From positions 248,001-312,000 of the forward strand of contig NZ_CP175511.1 in assembly GCF_046058945.1 (NCBI RefSeq): a stretch of 64,000 nucleotides of DNA, written 5' to 3'. Positions 8,666 through 17,822 of this stretch are shown here, piece after piece. Made by a program: the position numbers and the translations under genes. This stretch comes from Brochothrix campestris. GTDB lineage: Bacteria > Bacillota > Bacilli > Lactobacillales > Listeriaceae. Position 1 is the stretch's first letter; each line of letters begins with the position of its first letter. The notes under the pieces were generated by a model, which saw only the letters and a program-made list of their open reading frames with translations, was not told the origin of the DNA and ran no database searches.

Positions 8666-8698
8666 ATTATACTACACGTTAGGTCAATCAAGGTCAAT
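8666..8698 (-). promoter_or_regulatory. clpP promoter region with CtsR operator
   Basis: The direct repeat GGTCAAT-CAA-GGTCAAT (8682-8698) matches the CtsR heptad pattern (R)GTCAAA-NAN-(R)GTCAAA except for the last base of each heptad. A minus-strand TATAAT lies at 8666-8671. Heat-shock derepression through CtsR is expected. Confidence 0.8.
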
Positions 8699-8832
8699 TG
8701 AAGTGATTCAATTAAATAATGACGAGAAACACCTAGGAAGCAGCTGTCAGAAAAACAGAGTTCAATCCCTTAATTGCCACGTATGATAGCCTTATTTTAC
8801 CATATTTTTCAAAAGAGATGTGATAACTCTGT

Positions 8833-8861
8833 TTGACAAACTTGTATATACAAGTTATTAT
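8833..8861 (+). promoter_or_regulatory. treA promoter with perfect TreR operator
   Basis: TTGACA (8833-8838), 17-base spacer, TATTAT (8856-8861). The 18-base perfect palindrome AACTTGTATATACAAGTT (8839-8856) fills the spacer exactly. This promoter lies inside the longest open frame, which shows that the upstream in-frame start is not the real one. Confidence 0.92.
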
Positions 8862-8888
8862 TGGAGAGAAAGAAAGGTGGGGCTAAAG

Positions 8889-10559
8889 ATGACAATTGAA
8901 GAATGGCAATCATATAGCGTGTATCAAATTTATCCAAAGAGTTTTAATGATGCTAACGGTGATGGATTTGGTGATATTGAAGGGATTCGCGAAAAAATCC
9001 CTTATTTAAAAAAACTTGGAATTGATATGATTTGGATTACACCGATCCAACCCTCACCACAAAAAGACAACGGCTACGATATATCGGAGTACTGTGCCAT
9101 TAATCCACAGTACGGCACGCTGTTAGAATTCAAGCAGTTGTTAAACGATCTCCATGAAGTCGGGATTAAACTGATGATGGATATGGTGCTCAACCATACG
9201 TCAACCGAACATCAATGGTTTCAAGCGGCTAAGCAATCACGAAGTCATCCGTACCATGATTATTACATATGGCAAGAAGGCACACCTGCGCAACCGCCAA
9301 CGAATTGGCAGTCTAAATTCGGCGGCAGTAGTTGGGGTTATAATGAAGCGACAGCGGAATATTATTTGCATTTATTTGATACGACCCAGGCCGATTTGAA
9401 TTGGCGAAATCCAAGTGTTCGCGCAGAAATAAAAAAAATACTGCGTTTTTGGGCCGAACTTGGCGTTGATGGATTTCGATTAGATGTTATTAATTTGATT
9501 TCTAAGCCGACGCTCTTTCTTAATGATGATGAAGGTGATGGTCGTCGTTTTTATACAGATGGTAAACAAGTAGAGTCCTATTTAAAAGAATTAAATGAAG
9601 AAATTTTCAGTCCTTATGGTATCCTTACGGTTGGTGAAATGTCATCGACCTCAATGGCCGCTTGTATTGAATACACTAAACCAGCTAATAACGAGTTAAG
9701 TATGACCTTTAATTTCCACCATTTAAAGGTCGATTATCGAGATGGTGATAAATGGCAGCTGATGCCAATGAATATAAGTGCGTTGAAAGCGTTGTTGAGT
9801 GATTGGCAAAGAGGGATGCAAGCAAAGGGTGGCTGGAACGCATTGTTTTGGTGCAACCATGATCAACCACGGATAGTGTCACGTTATGGTAATGACTCAG
9901 ATGAATACAGGGAACTATCTGCTAAAATGTTAGCGCTTGTTTTGCATGGACTACAAGGGACACCTTATATATATCAAGGTGAAGAAATCGGAATGACGAA
10001 TCCAGATTGGCACGCAATTGATGAGTTTGAAGACGTAGAAACGTTGAATCAATTTGAGCTAATTCAACAAAAAGGACAGACAGCAGACGAAGCCTTTGCA
10101 GCCGTCAGCGCTCGCTCGCGTGATAATGGTCGCACGCCAGTACAATGGGACGCCAGTCAACAGGCTGGATTCACAACAGGTAAACCATGGTTGAAAATTG
10201 CGAGTAATTATACTAAGATAAACGTAGCAGAATGCTTAAGTCGAGCGGATTCAATCTTTTACTTTTATCAAAAATTAATTGCGTTACGAAAGGTAGAAGC
10301 AACGCTCATTACAGGGCAATTCAGGCGGTATGATCGTCCCGAAGAAGGTGTGTTTGCGTACGATCGTATTGCTGGGGATGAGGTTATTCGTGTCGTAGCG
10401 AATTTCACTGATCAACCCGTTGTGTTTGAATGGGCGACACCTATCCATTTGGCTGAAACATTACTGACAAACTATGAAGGAGACGCTACAAACGATCAAA
10501 CGAAACTAACCTTAAGACCATATGAAAGCATCATGTGGAAAGGAACTGTAGTTGTCTAA
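8889..10559 (+). CDS. treA: Trehalose-6-phosphate hydrolase (alpha,alpha-phosphotrehalase)
   Basis: A 556-residue GH13 enzyme that splits trehalose-6-phosphate into glucose and glucose-6-phosphate in the cytosol. The catalytic aspartate lies in 'GVDGFRLDVINL', the general acid in 'TVGEMSS' and the transition-state aspartate in 'CNHDQPR'. The ATG at 8889 is chosen because AAAGGTGGGG precedes it and the promoter ends only about 28 bases upstream; the open frame extends to 8820 but that start would lie before the promoter. treR follows 12 bases downstream. Confidence 0.94.
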   Translation: MTIEEWQSYSVYQIYPKSFNDANGDGFGDIEGIREKIPYLKKLGIDMIWITPIQPSPQKDNGYDISEYCAINPQYGTLLEFKQLLNDLHEVGIKLMMDMVLNHTSTEHQWFQAAKQSRSHPYHDYYIWQEGTPAQPPTNWQSKFGGSSWGYNEATAEYYLHLFDTTQADLNWRNPSVRAEIKKILRFWAELGVDGFRLDVINLISKPTLFLNDDEGDGRRFYTDGKQVESYLKELNEEIFSPYGILTVGEMSSTSMAACIEYTKPANNELSMTFNFHHLKVDYRDGDKWQLMPMNISALKALLSDWQRGMQAKGGWNALFWCNHDQPRIVSRYGNDSDEYRELSAKMLALVLHGLQGTPYIYQGEEIGMTNPDWHAIDEFEDVETLNQFELIQQKGQTADEAFAAVSARSRDNGRTPVQWDASQQAGFTTGKPWLKIASNYTKINVAECLSRADSIFYFYQKLIALRKVEATLITGQFRRYDRPEEGVFAYDRIAGDEVIRVVANFTDQPVVFEWATPIHLAETLLTNYEGDATNDQTKLTLRPYESIMWKGTVVV

Positions 10560-10571
10560 GTGGGGAAACGA

Positions 10572-11294
10572 ATGGCGAGTCAAAATAAGTTTATGAAAAT
10601 TTACGAAGAACTAGCACAAGCGATTGATGAAAAAAAATATCGTGTTGGTGAACCACTCCGTAGTGAAAATGATTTAGCTGAGCAATATAACGTTTCGCGT
10701 GAAACAGTACGTAAGGCGCTTCGACGTTTGCGAGAAACCGGTTATATTCAAAAACAACAGGGTAAAGGGTCGATTGTATTAGATCAAACGCGGTTTGATT
10801 TTCCTGTATCGGGCTTGACGAGTTTTAAAGAATTGATGACAGTGAAAGCAAAAGCGACCACAACGAAGGTCATCCGCAATGAAGAACAAGTATTGCCACT
10901 CGAAATTTCGAAGCGACTAGGTATGCGCTCTGATACACCGGTCATTCACTTGACACGTGTGCGGTTTATCGATGATGAAGCTGTTATTATCGATGATGAT
11001 TATTTAGCAAAAGAATTTGTAGCTGAGATGCCAACAAAACGGGCCGAAGATTCGATCTATGATTATATGGAAAAGGACCTCGGTTTGACGATTGATTTTG
11101 CCCATAAACAATACACAGTCGAACCAGTGACGCTCGAAGATCAACAGTTATTAGATCTTCATGGTGATACACATGTTGTTGTTGTAAGAAGTGATGTTCA
11201 TCTTGAAAACACCGCTTTTATTCAATATACGATTTCACGACATCGTTTGGATAAGTTCCGCTTTGTCGATTTTGCCCGCCGTCAAAATAAATAA
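10572..11294 (+). CDS. treR: Trehalose operon repressor, GntR family
   Basis: A 240-residue regulator with an N-terminal winged helix ('ENDLAEQYNVSRETVRKALR') and a C-terminal UTRA effector domain. Known TreR proteins respond to trehalose-6-phosphate. The ATG at 10572 lines up with the usual 'NKF..IY' N-terminus; an in-frame GTG at 10560, adjacent to the treA stop, lacks a ribosome site. It lies in the same transcript as treA and so would control its own level through the palindromes at 7952 and 8839. Confidence 0.92.
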   Translation: MASQNKFMKIYEELAQAIDEKKYRVGEPLRSENDLAEQYNVSRETVRKALRRLRETGYIQKQQGKGSIVLDQTRFDFPVSGLTSFKELMTVKAKATTTKVIRNEEQVLPLEISKRLGMRSDTPVIHLTRVRFIDDEAVIIDDDYLAKEFVAEMPTKRAEDSIYDYMEKDLGLTIDFAHKQYTVEPVTLEDQQLLDLHGDTHVVVVRSDVHLENTAFIQYTISRHRLDKFRFVDFARRQNK

Positions 11295-11296
11295 GG

Positions 11297-11325
11297 TTGA
11301 CAATAACGTCTGTGATAGCTACAAT
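11297..11325 (+). promoter_or_regulatory. tRNA-Arg promoter
   Basis: TTGACA (11297-11302), 17-base spacer, TACAAT (11320-11325), 37 bases before the tRNA. Confidence 0.85.
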
Positions 11326-11361
11326 TACAAGTGTGTTCGTTTTAGAACAGACTTGTTTTTT

Positions 11362-11433
11362 GCCCTTGTAGTATAATGGATAGAACATAAGATTCCGGTT
11401 CTTAAGATGGGGGTTCGATTCCCCCCGAGGGCA
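11362..11433 (+). tRNA. tRNA-Arg (anticodon CCG)
   Basis: Acceptor GCCCTTG pairs with CGAGGGC; the anticodon stem TAAGA/TCTTA encloses TTCCGGT, giving CCG. No CCA is encoded. It stands alone with its own promoter and terminator. Confidence 0.93.
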
Positions 11434-11441
11434 TCTAATAC

Positions 11442-11488
11442 AAAAAAGGTGACCTATGCGATTGTTAGTTGCGTAGGTCACCTTTTTT
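11442..11488. terminator. Bidirectional terminator after tRNA-Arg
   Basis: AAAAAAGGTGACCTA (11442-11456) and TAGGTCACCTTTTTT (11474-11488) pair perfectly. It serves the tRNA on one strand and the small membrane-protein gene on the other. Confidence 0.92.
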
Positions 11489-11496
11489 GTATGCTA

Positions 11497-11733
11497 TTAG
11501 CGTTTCTTTTTGTTAGTGCTCTCCTGTGCGATGGTGCTCGTTTGTTGCTCGGCTTCTTTTTTACGTTTTTCTTGCAAAATACGATACTTGCTAATATCCA
11601 TTAAAATCATCAACAACAACACACCAGCGACAATCATCACTAAACTTTTGTCTATTTTTTGATCGCTCATTAAGCTTAAGATGAGCGCGAGTATTGGTAG
11701 AATGTAATACCACCCTTTTTTTAACCAATTCAT
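11497..11733 (-). CDS. Small membrane protein, function unknown
   Basis: A 78-residue protein with two hydrophobic helices (about residues 9-22 and 32-46) and a basic, Lys/Arg/Gln-rich cytoplasmic tail. The ribosome site AAGGAGGT lies at ideal distance from the ATG, and a strong terminator follows, so it is probably a real gene. I do not recognise the family. Confidence 0.75.
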   Translation of the reverse strand: MNWLKKGWYYILPILALILSLMSDQKIDKSLVMIVAGVLLLMILMDISKYRILQEKRKKEAEQQTSTIAQESTNKKKR

Positions 11734-11883
11734 GAAACAACCTCCTTGTACGAATTCATTACTTCTATAGTAACACGCGTTAAAAAGGATGTCATATTTT
11801 AGCGTGCTATCTATCGAACTAGGCTATCAAATAAATAGGAGAAGAGTAAGGTTTTTAAATATGAGTTTATTTAAACAATATAG

Positions 11884-11912
11884 TTGAAAAAGAAACGGAA
11901 ATCTGTTACTAT
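11884..11912 (+). promoter_or_regulatory. cggR-gap operon promoter
   Basis: TTGAAA (11884-11889), 17-base spacer, TACTAT (11907-11912) with an extended -10 TG at 11904-11905. Confidence 0.75.
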
Positions 11913-11966
11913 AAGAGTGTAAGTTAGTATTGCTTAGACAGTACGAAATATTTTTTTTTGAGTTAG

Positions 11967-12003
11967 CGGGACAAAAAAATGACCGCTGGGTCAAAAAACG
12001 TCC
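11967..12003 (+). promoter_or_regulatory. CggR operator (two half-sites)
   Basis: CGGGAC-A6 then ATGAC, followed by TGGGTC-A6 then CGTCC. This mirrors the Bacillus operator CGGGACN6TGTCN4CGGGACN6TGTC. It lies about 50 bases after the start of transcription and before the cggR start codon, the usual roadblock position. Confidence 0.75.
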
Positions 12004-12025
12004 AGACAGTGAGGGATGTCAGATT

Positions 12026-13051
12026 ATGCAAGAATTGTTGAAAGTTCAAAAACGATTAGTACCCGACATTTTCATTGTTATGCAAAAACGGTATCGGATT
12101 TTACGTTCGATTTATTTTGCACAACCGATCGGTCGGCGTGCCTTAGCGGAAATGCTAGGAATGTCAGAACGAGTATTGCGTACTGAGGTAGCTTTTTTGA
12201 AAGACCGACAATTAATCACAATGACTTCCGCTGGAATGTCGATAACAGAAATTGGTAAAACTGTGTATCATGAGTTGATTACAGTTATCGATGAAACATC
12301 TGAAATTAGACAGTTGGAAGATGCATTAGCGCAAAAGCTAAGCATCGCTCACGTGGTTATTGTACAAGGAGATAGTGATGTTGCCGCTTGGGTGAAACAA
12401 GATCTCTGTCGTGCGATGATTACAGCCCTGGACAAAGTGCTGATTGATGGCGACGTAATTGCCGTTAACGGTGGTACAACAATGGCTGAAATTGCCGGCA
12501 TTGCGCCAGCTAATTTCGCCAACGGGCGTGATTTATTATTTGTGCCTGCCCGTGGAGGCTTAGGTGAAGAGTTAAGTAACCAAGCCAATACAATCTGCTC
12601 ACGCTTGGCAGAAAAAACCGGTACACGTCACCGTGCACTCTATGTGCCCGAACAAGTGACGGAATCAACTTATCGCTCTTTACTTGCAGAACCAACTGTA
12701 CGTGACACACTTAATTTGCTACAATCGGCAAACGCAGTGTTGCATGGAATTGGCGATGCAGTGACAATGACGCAAAGACGGCATACCGATACAAACACCC
12801 TCGAAATTATCAAAGAAAAGCAAGCCGTAGGTGAAGCTTTTGGTTATTATTTTGATGAAAACGGGAATGTAGTGTATCAGGTGCCAACAATCGGTTTACA
12901 GCTTGGAGAGCTCGCAAATATCCCTCACGTCTTTATTGGTGCAGGTGGTAAGTCCAAAGCTAAGGCGATTGCATCATTCGTCAAACATGCCCCTCATCAT
13001 GCGATATTATTCACAGATGAGGGTGCAGCACATAAGCTTTTAGAAGGCTAA
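12026..13051 (+). CDS. cggR: Central glycolytic genes regulator CggR (SorC family)
   Basis: A 341-residue repressor with an N-terminal helix-turn-helix ('GRRALAEMLGMSERVLRTEV') and a SorC-type sugar-phosphate domain ('VNGGTTMAEIAG', 'VPARGGLGEELSNQANT'). In Bacillus it is released by fructose-1,6-bisphosphate. The ATG at 12026 is preferred over upstream in-frame starts because it has a GAGGG ribosome site and matches the usual N-terminus ('KVQKRLVPDIFIVMQKR'), while the upstream extension would translate the operator. gap follows 47 bases later. Confidence 0.94.
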   Translation: MQELLKVQKRLVPDIFIVMQKRYRILRSIYFAQPIGRRALAEMLGMSERVLRTEVAFLKDRQLITMTSAGMSITEIGKTVYHELITVIDETSEIRQLEDALAQKLSIAHVVIVQGDSDVAAWVKQDLCRAMITALDKVLIDGDVIAVNGGTTMAEIAGIAPANFANGRDLLFVPARGGLGEELSNQANTICSRLAEKTGTRHRALYVPEQVTESTYRSLLAEPTVRDTLNLLQSANAVLHGIGDAVTMTQRRHTDTNTLEIIKEKQAVGEAFGYYFDENGNVVYQVPTIGLQLGELANIPHVFIGAGGKSKAKAIASFVKHAPHHAILFTDEGAAHKLLEG

Positions 13052-13098
13052 CCCTTTTAAAATATAGAACTTTCAATTATTGAAGGAGGAATTTACTC

Positions 13099-14115
13099 AT
13101 GACAGTAAAAGTAGGTATTAATGGATTCGGACGTATTGGTCGTTTAGCGTTCCGTCGTATGCAAAACGTAGAAGGTTTGGAAGTTGTAGCAATCAACGAC
13201 TTAACTGATGCTTCACAATTAGCACATTTATTAAAATATGATACAACACAAGGTCGTTTCGACGGCGAAGTTGAAGTACACGAAGGTTTCTTCAACGTTA
13301 ACGGTAAAAAATTAGTTGTTTCTGCTCAACCAGACCCAGCTAAAATCCCTTGGGGCGAATTAGGCGTAGACATCGTTCTTGAATGTACTGGTTTCTTCAC
13401 TACTCAAGAAAAAGCTGAATTACACTTACAAGGTGGCGCTAAAAAAGTTGTTATCTCTGCACCTGCATCAGGTAACATGAAAACAATCGTTTACAACGTT
13501 AACCATAACGAATTAGACGGTTCTGAAACAGTTATCTCTGGTGCTTCATGTACTACTAACTGTTTAGCTCCTATGGCTAAAGCGTTACAAGATAACTTTG
13601 GTATCACTTCTGGTTTAATGACAACTATCCACGCTTACACAGGTGACCAAAACACATTAGATGCTCCAAACCGTAACGGTGACTTACGTCGTGCACGTGC
13701 TGCTGCAGCTAACATTGTTCCAAACACTACTGGTGCTGCTAAAGCTATCGGCCTTGTATTACCAGAATTAGTTGGTAAATTAGACGGTGCTGCTCAACGT
13801 GTTCCAGTTCCAACTGGTTCATTAACTGAATTAGTAACTGTTTTAGACAAAAAAGTTTCTGTTGAAGAAGTTAACGCTGCAATGAAAGCTTACTCTGATT
13901 CAATTCCTGAAACTTTCGGTTACACAAATGACCCAATCGTTTCTTCTGATATCGTAGGTATTAACTATGGTTCATTATTTGATGAAACTCAAACTAAAGT
14001 TATGACTGTTGGCGATACTCAATTAGTTAAAACTGTAGCTTGGTACGATAACGAAATGTCTTACACTTCTCAATTAGTTCGTACATTAGCTTACTTTGCT
14101 AAATTAGCTAAATAA
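13099..14115 (+). CDS. gap: Glyceraldehyde-3-phosphate dehydrogenase, type I
   Basis: A 338-residue NAD-dependent enzyme that makes 1,3-bisphosphoglycerate. The nucleotide fold 'GINGFGRIGRLAFRR' is at the N-terminus, catalytic Cys151 is in 'SGASCTTNC', and His178 in 'TTIHAYTGDQ'. It has an excellent ribosome site (GAAGGAGG) and strongly biased codons (CGT, GGT, TTA), fitting very high expression. Confidence 0.98.
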   Translation: MTVKVGINGFGRIGRLAFRRMQNVEGLEVVAINDLTDASQLAHLLKYDTTQGRFDGEVEVHEGFFNVNGKKLVVSAQPDPAKIPWGELGVDIVLECTGFFTTQEKAELHLQGGAKKVVISAPASGNMKTIVYNVNHNELDGSETVISGASCTTNCLAPMAKALQDNFGITSGLMTTIHAYTGDQNTLDAPNRNGDLRRARAAAANIVPNTTGAAKAIGLVLPELVGKLDGAAQRVPVPTGSLTELVTVLDKKVSVEEVNAAMKAYSDSIPETFGYTNDPIVSSDIVGINYGSLFDETQTKVMTVGDTQLVKTVAWYDNEMSYTSQLVRTLAYFAKLAK

Positions 14116-14156
14116 TAAACTGTTGTAAAACAGCGACATTTTCATAAGAAATGAAT

Positions 14157-14184
14157 AATAGCGGAAACGAGAGTTTCCGCTATT
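14157..14184 (+). other. Intercistronic hairpin between gap and pgk
   Basis: AATAGCGGAAAC pairs perfectly with GTTTCCGCTATT around a GAGA tetraloop. No strong T run follows, so it looks like an mRNA stability or processing element that sets gap apart from pgk, not a full terminator. Confidence 0.75.
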
Positions 14185-14234
14185 GTTCAATAATCGTTTA
14201 AACGATTAACTAATTATTCTGGAGGCTATGACAT

Positions 14235-15416
14235 ATGAACAAAAAATCAATTCGTGATATCGATGTTAAAGGCAAAGTTGTCTTTACTCGTGTCGACTTT
14301 AACGTGCCACTTAAAGATGGCGTCATTACTGACGATACTCGTATTCGTGCAGCATTACCAACAATCAAATTTTTAGCAGAAAATGGTGCTAAAGTTTTAT
14401 TAGCAAGTCACTTAGGTCGTCCTAACGGCGAAGTTGTTGAAGAATTACGCTTAAACGCACCCGCAAAACGTTTAGCTGATTTATTAGGCAAAGAAGTGAA
14501 AAAAGTAGATGAAGCTTATGGTGCTAATGTTAAAGCTGAAATCGATGCGATGACTGATGGCGATATTTTAGTTCTTGAAAACGTTCGTTTCTATCCAGGT
14601 GAAACTAAAAACGATCCAGAATTAGCAAAAGAATTTGCTGCTTTAGCAGATATCTTTGTTAATGATGCATTTGGTGCTGCTCACCGTGCGCATGCTTCAA
14701 CAACAGGTATTGCACATGAAATCCCAGCTGTTGCCGGCTTCTTAATGGAAAAAGAATTAGAAGTATTAGGTAAAGCAATGGAAAACCCAGAACGCCCATT
14801 CACAGCTATTATCGGTGGTGCAAAAGTTAAAGATAAAATCGGCGTAATTGAAAACTTACTCGACAAAGTCGATAACTTAATCATCGGTGGTGGTTTAGCA
14901 TACACATTTGCTAAAGCACGTGGCCTTGAAATTGGTAAATCATTACTTGAAGCAGACAAACAAGAACTTGCACTGTCTTTCCTTAAGAAAGCAGAAGAAA
15001 AAGGTGTTAACTTCTTACAACCAGTTGATGCTGTTGTCGCAGATGGTTTTGGCGAAGACGTACCGCGTAAAGTGGTACCAATTACTGAAATTCCGTCTGA
15101 CTGGGAAGCACTTGATATTGGACCAAAAACAGTTGAATTATACAGCAAAGTAATTGCTGAATCTAAACTTGTTATTTGGAACGGACCAATGGGTGTGTTT
15201 GAATTAAACGCATTCGCTAACGGTACTAAAGGTGTGGCCCAAGCATTAGCTGATTCTGATGCTTACTCAATTATCGGTGGTGGGGATTCTGCAGCAGCAG
15301 CTGAAAAATTCAACCTTGCTGATCAAATGAGCCACATTTCAACTGGTGGTGGTGCTTCACTTGAGTTTATCGAAGGCAAAGTATTACCAGGCGTTGAAGC
15401 GTTAGATAACAAATAA
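14235..15416 (+). CDS. pgk: Phosphoglycerate kinase
   Basis: A 393-residue enzyme of normal length that makes ATP from 1,3-bisphosphoglycerate. The N-lobe signature 'VFTRVDFNVPL' and the substrate motif 'SHLGRPNG' are present, and the C-terminal nucleotide loop 'SIIGGGDSAAA' is intact. It has a strong ribosome site (CTGGAGG). It is the second enzyme of the glycolytic block; tpiA follows after 34 bases. Confidence 0.98.
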   Translation: MNKKSIRDIDVKGKVVFTRVDFNVPLKDGVITDDTRIRAALPTIKFLAENGAKVLLASHLGRPNGEVVEELRLNAPAKRLADLLGKEVKKVDEAYGANVKAEIDAMTDGDILVLENVRFYPGETKNDPELAKEFAALADIFVNDAFGAAHRAHASTTGIAHEIPAVAGFLMEKELEVLGKAMENPERPFTAIIGGAKVKDKIGVIENLLDKVDNLIIGGGLAYTFAKARGLEIGKSLLEADKQELALSFLKKAEEKGVNFLQPVDAVVADGFGEDVPRKVVPITEIPSDWEALDIGPKTVELYSKVIAESKLVIWNGPMGVFELNAFANGTKGVAQALADSDAYSIIGGGDSAAAAEKFNLADQMSHISTGGGASLEFIEGKVLPGVEALDNK

Positions 15417-15450
15417 TAAAAATTAGTTTCGTTGAAAGGGAGTTTTATTA

Positions 15451-16206
15451 ATGCGTAAACCAATTATTGCAGGAAACTGGAAAATGAACAAAACAGCTGC
15501 TACAGCTGCTGAGTTTATCGAAAGTGTAAAAAACAAAGTACCATCACATACTGAAATTGATTCAGTTGTTGCTGCACCAGCACTATTCTTACAAGAAGTT
15601 AGTCGTTTAGTTGAAGGTACAGAATTACGTATCTCTGCTCAAAACTGCTACTCTGAAGATACTGGCGCATTCACAGGTGAAAACAGCCCATTTGCTATCG
15701 CTGATTTAGGTGTTAACTATGTTGTTATCGGTCACTCTGAACGTCGTGAGTACTTCAACGAAACAGACGAAGATATCAATAAAAAAGCACACGCGATTTT
15801 CAAACATGGCATGACACCAATCATCTGCTGTGGTGAAACATTAGAACAACGCGAAGCTGGTATTACTAACGAATTCGTTGGTGGCCAAATTAAAGCAGCT
15901 TTAACTGGTCTTTCTGAAGAACAAGTTAAACAAGCTGTTCTTGCTTACGAACCAATCTGGGCAATCGGAACTGGTAAATCATCAACTGCTGAATTAGCAA
16001 ACGAAACATGTGCTGCTATTCGTGAAGTTGTTGCATCTGCTGTTTCTGCAGAAGCTGCAGAAGCTGTTCGTATTCAATACGGTGGTTCTGTTAAACCAGA
16101 AAACATTGCATCATACATGGCTCAAAGCGACATTGATGGCGCTTTAGTTGGTGGAGCGAGCTTAGAAGCTGAATCATTCTTAGCCTTATTAGAAGGTGCA
16201 AAATAA
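15451..16206 (+). CDS. tpiA: Triosephosphate isomerase
   Basis: A 251-residue TIM barrel that interconverts dihydroxyacetone phosphate and glyceraldehyde-3-phosphate. Seen: the N-terminal 'GNWKMN', catalytic His95 in 'VIGHSERR', Glu167 in 'AYEPIWAIGTGK', and the phosphate loop 'YGGSVKPEN'. It also links the glp pathway product to glycolysis. Its stop codon overlaps the gpmI start by one base (TAATG). Confidence 0.98.
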   Translation: MRKPIIAGNWKMNKTAATAAEFIESVKNKVPSHTEIDSVVAAPALFLQEVSRLVEGTELRISAQNCYSEDTGAFTGENSPFAIADLGVNYVVIGHSERREYFNETDEDINKKAHAIFKHGMTPIICCGETLEQREAGITNEFVGGQIKAALTGLSEEQVKQAVLAYEPIWAIGTGKSSTAELANETCAAIREVVASAVSAEAAEAVRIQYGGSVKPENIASYMAQSDIDGALVGGASLEAESFLALLEGAK

Positions 16207-17735
16207 TGACTAAAGCCCCTGTTGCAATTATCATTTTAGATGGCCTCGGTTTACGCGATGAAACTGTCGGAAACGCAGTTGCCTTAGCGAAAAAACCAAA
16301 CCTCGATCGTTATATGGCTGAGTTTCCACATGGTCAACTGAAAGCTGCTGGCTTAGATGTTGGTCTGCCTGAAGGTCAAATGGGGAATTCTGAAGTTGGT
16401 CATACAAACATCGGTGCAGGTCGTATTGTGTATCAATCGTTAACACGTATCGACAAAGCAATCACTGATGGCGAGTTCCAAACGAACCCGGTCTTAAATG
16501 GTGCTTATACACATACGAAAGACAACGATTCAAATTTACATTTGTTTGGTCTCTTGTCTGATGGTGGTGTGCATAGTCACATTAACCACCTGCTTTCACT
16601 GTTAGAAACAGCGAAAGAACAAGGCGTTAAACACACGTATCTCCACCTGTTTACAGATGGACGTGACGTCGCACCTCGTTCAGCCTTAGGTTACATTGAC
16701 ACAGTTAATGCTAAGATTGCTGAACTTGGATACGGCGAAATTGCTACAATTTCTGGTCGCTTCTACGCTATGGACCGTGATAAACGTTGGGAACGTGTTG
16801 AAAAAGCATACAACGCTATCACAAATGGGACTGGCGCAACAGCAGCATCCGCAAAAGAAGCAGTTGAAGCTTCTTATGCTGCTGGGAAGAATGATGAATT
16901 TGTCGTGCCAACTGTCATCACTAAAGATGGTCAACCAGTTGCAACCGTTAACGATAACGACGCTGTTATTTTCTTTAACTTCCGTCCTGATCGTGCCATC
17001 CAATTATCAAATGCGTTCACTGATAAAGAATGGGAATTCTTTGACCGTGACAACCATGTTGAGAACTTGAAATACGTAACAATGACACTTTATAACCCAA
17101 GTATTGATGCAGAAGTTGCTTTTGCACCAATGCCAATGACAAATGTGATTGGTGAAGTGTTATCCAATGAGGGGTTAGCTCAGTTACGTATTGCAGAAAC
17201 AGAGAAATACCCACACGTTACCTTCTTTATGAACGGTGGACGTAATGAAGAGTTTCCGGGCGAAAGTCGTATTTTAATCAACTCGCCAAAAGTTGAAACA
17301 TACGATTTACAACCAGAAATGAGTGCTTATGAAGTGGCTGATGCGCTCGTAGCAGACATCGAAGCAGATAAGCATGATGCAATCATCTTGAACTTTGCCA
17401 ATCCAGATATGGTTGGACATTCAGGTATGGTAGAACCAACAATTAAAGCAATTGAAGCTGTTGATGAAAACTTAGGTCGTGTCGTTGATGCAATTCTTGC
17501 TAAAGGTGGAGCTGCAATTATCTTCGCTGATCACGGGAATTCAGAAACAATGACGACACCAGAGGGCGAACCGCATACCGCTCATACAACAGTGCCAGTG
17601 CCAGTAATTGTAACTAAAAAAGGTGTAACATTACGTGAAGGCGGTCGCTTAGCGGATGTCGCTCCAACAATGTTAGATTTACTAAACATTAAAAAACCAG
17701 TTGAAATGACTGGTGAATCATTAATTATTAAATAA
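16206..17735 (+). CDS. gpmI: Phosphoglycerate mutase, cofactor-independent
   Basis: A 509-residue metal-dependent mutase that converts 3- to 2-phosphoglycerate. The phosphorylated Ser62 lies in 'GQMGNSEVGHTNIGAG'; metal ligands include 'DGLGL' at the N-terminus and 'FADHGNSE' near the C-terminus. The start codon overlaps the tpiA stop, so translation is probably coupled. The enzyme needs manganese, which ties it to metal supply. Confidence 0.97.
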   Translation: MTKAPVAIIILDGLGLRDETVGNAVALAKKPNLDRYMAEFPHGQLKAAGLDVGLPEGQMGNSEVGHTNIGAGRIVYQSLTRIDKAITDGEFQTNPVLNGAYTHTKDNDSNLHLFGLLSDGGVHSHINHLLSLLETAKEQGVKHTYLHLFTDGRDVAPRSALGYIDTVNAKIAELGYGEIATISGRFYAMDRDKRWERVEKAYNAITNGTGATAASAKEAVEASYAAGKNDEFVVPTVITKDGQPVATVNDNDAVIFFNFRPDRAIQLSNAFTDKEWEFFDRDNHVENLKYVTMTLYNPSIDAEVAFAPMPMTNVIGEVLSNEGLAQLRIAETEKYPHVTFFMNGGRNEEFPGESRILINSPKVETYDLQPEMSAYEVADALVADIEADKHDAIILNFANPDMVGHSGMVEPTIKAIEAVDENLGRVVDAILAKGGAAIIFADHGNSETMTTPEGEPHTAHTTVPVPVIVTKKGVTLREGGRLADVAPTMLDLLNIKKPVEMTGESLIIK

Positions 17736-17742
17736 AAACTCG

Positions 17743-17786
17743 TCACTTTACTTTGTTTTTTCCGAAAAACAGGGTAAAATAAGTGA
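17743..17786 (+). other. Long hairpin between gpmI and eno
   Basis: TCACTTTACTTTGTTTTT (17743-17760) pairs imperfectly with bases 17765-17786, ending AAGTGA. There is no T run after it. It may be an attenuator or an mRNA-processing signal that adjusts eno relative to the upstream genes. Confidence 0.6.
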
Positions 17787-17822
17787 TGGAAATAACTTAA
17801 CTTAAAAGGAGAGAATTATAAT

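Noticed and set aside
8700..8820. Possible further copy of the 6-kb repeats (GCAGCTGTCA)
   Set aside because: Similarity is limited to about ten bases.
8820..8888. Longer N-terminus for trehalose-6-phosphate hydrolase
   Set aside because: The treA promoter and operator lie inside this stretch, so it cannot be translated from that transcript.
11930..12025. Longer N-terminus for CggR
   Set aside because: It covers the CggR operator, lacks a ribosome site, and does not match the family N-terminus.
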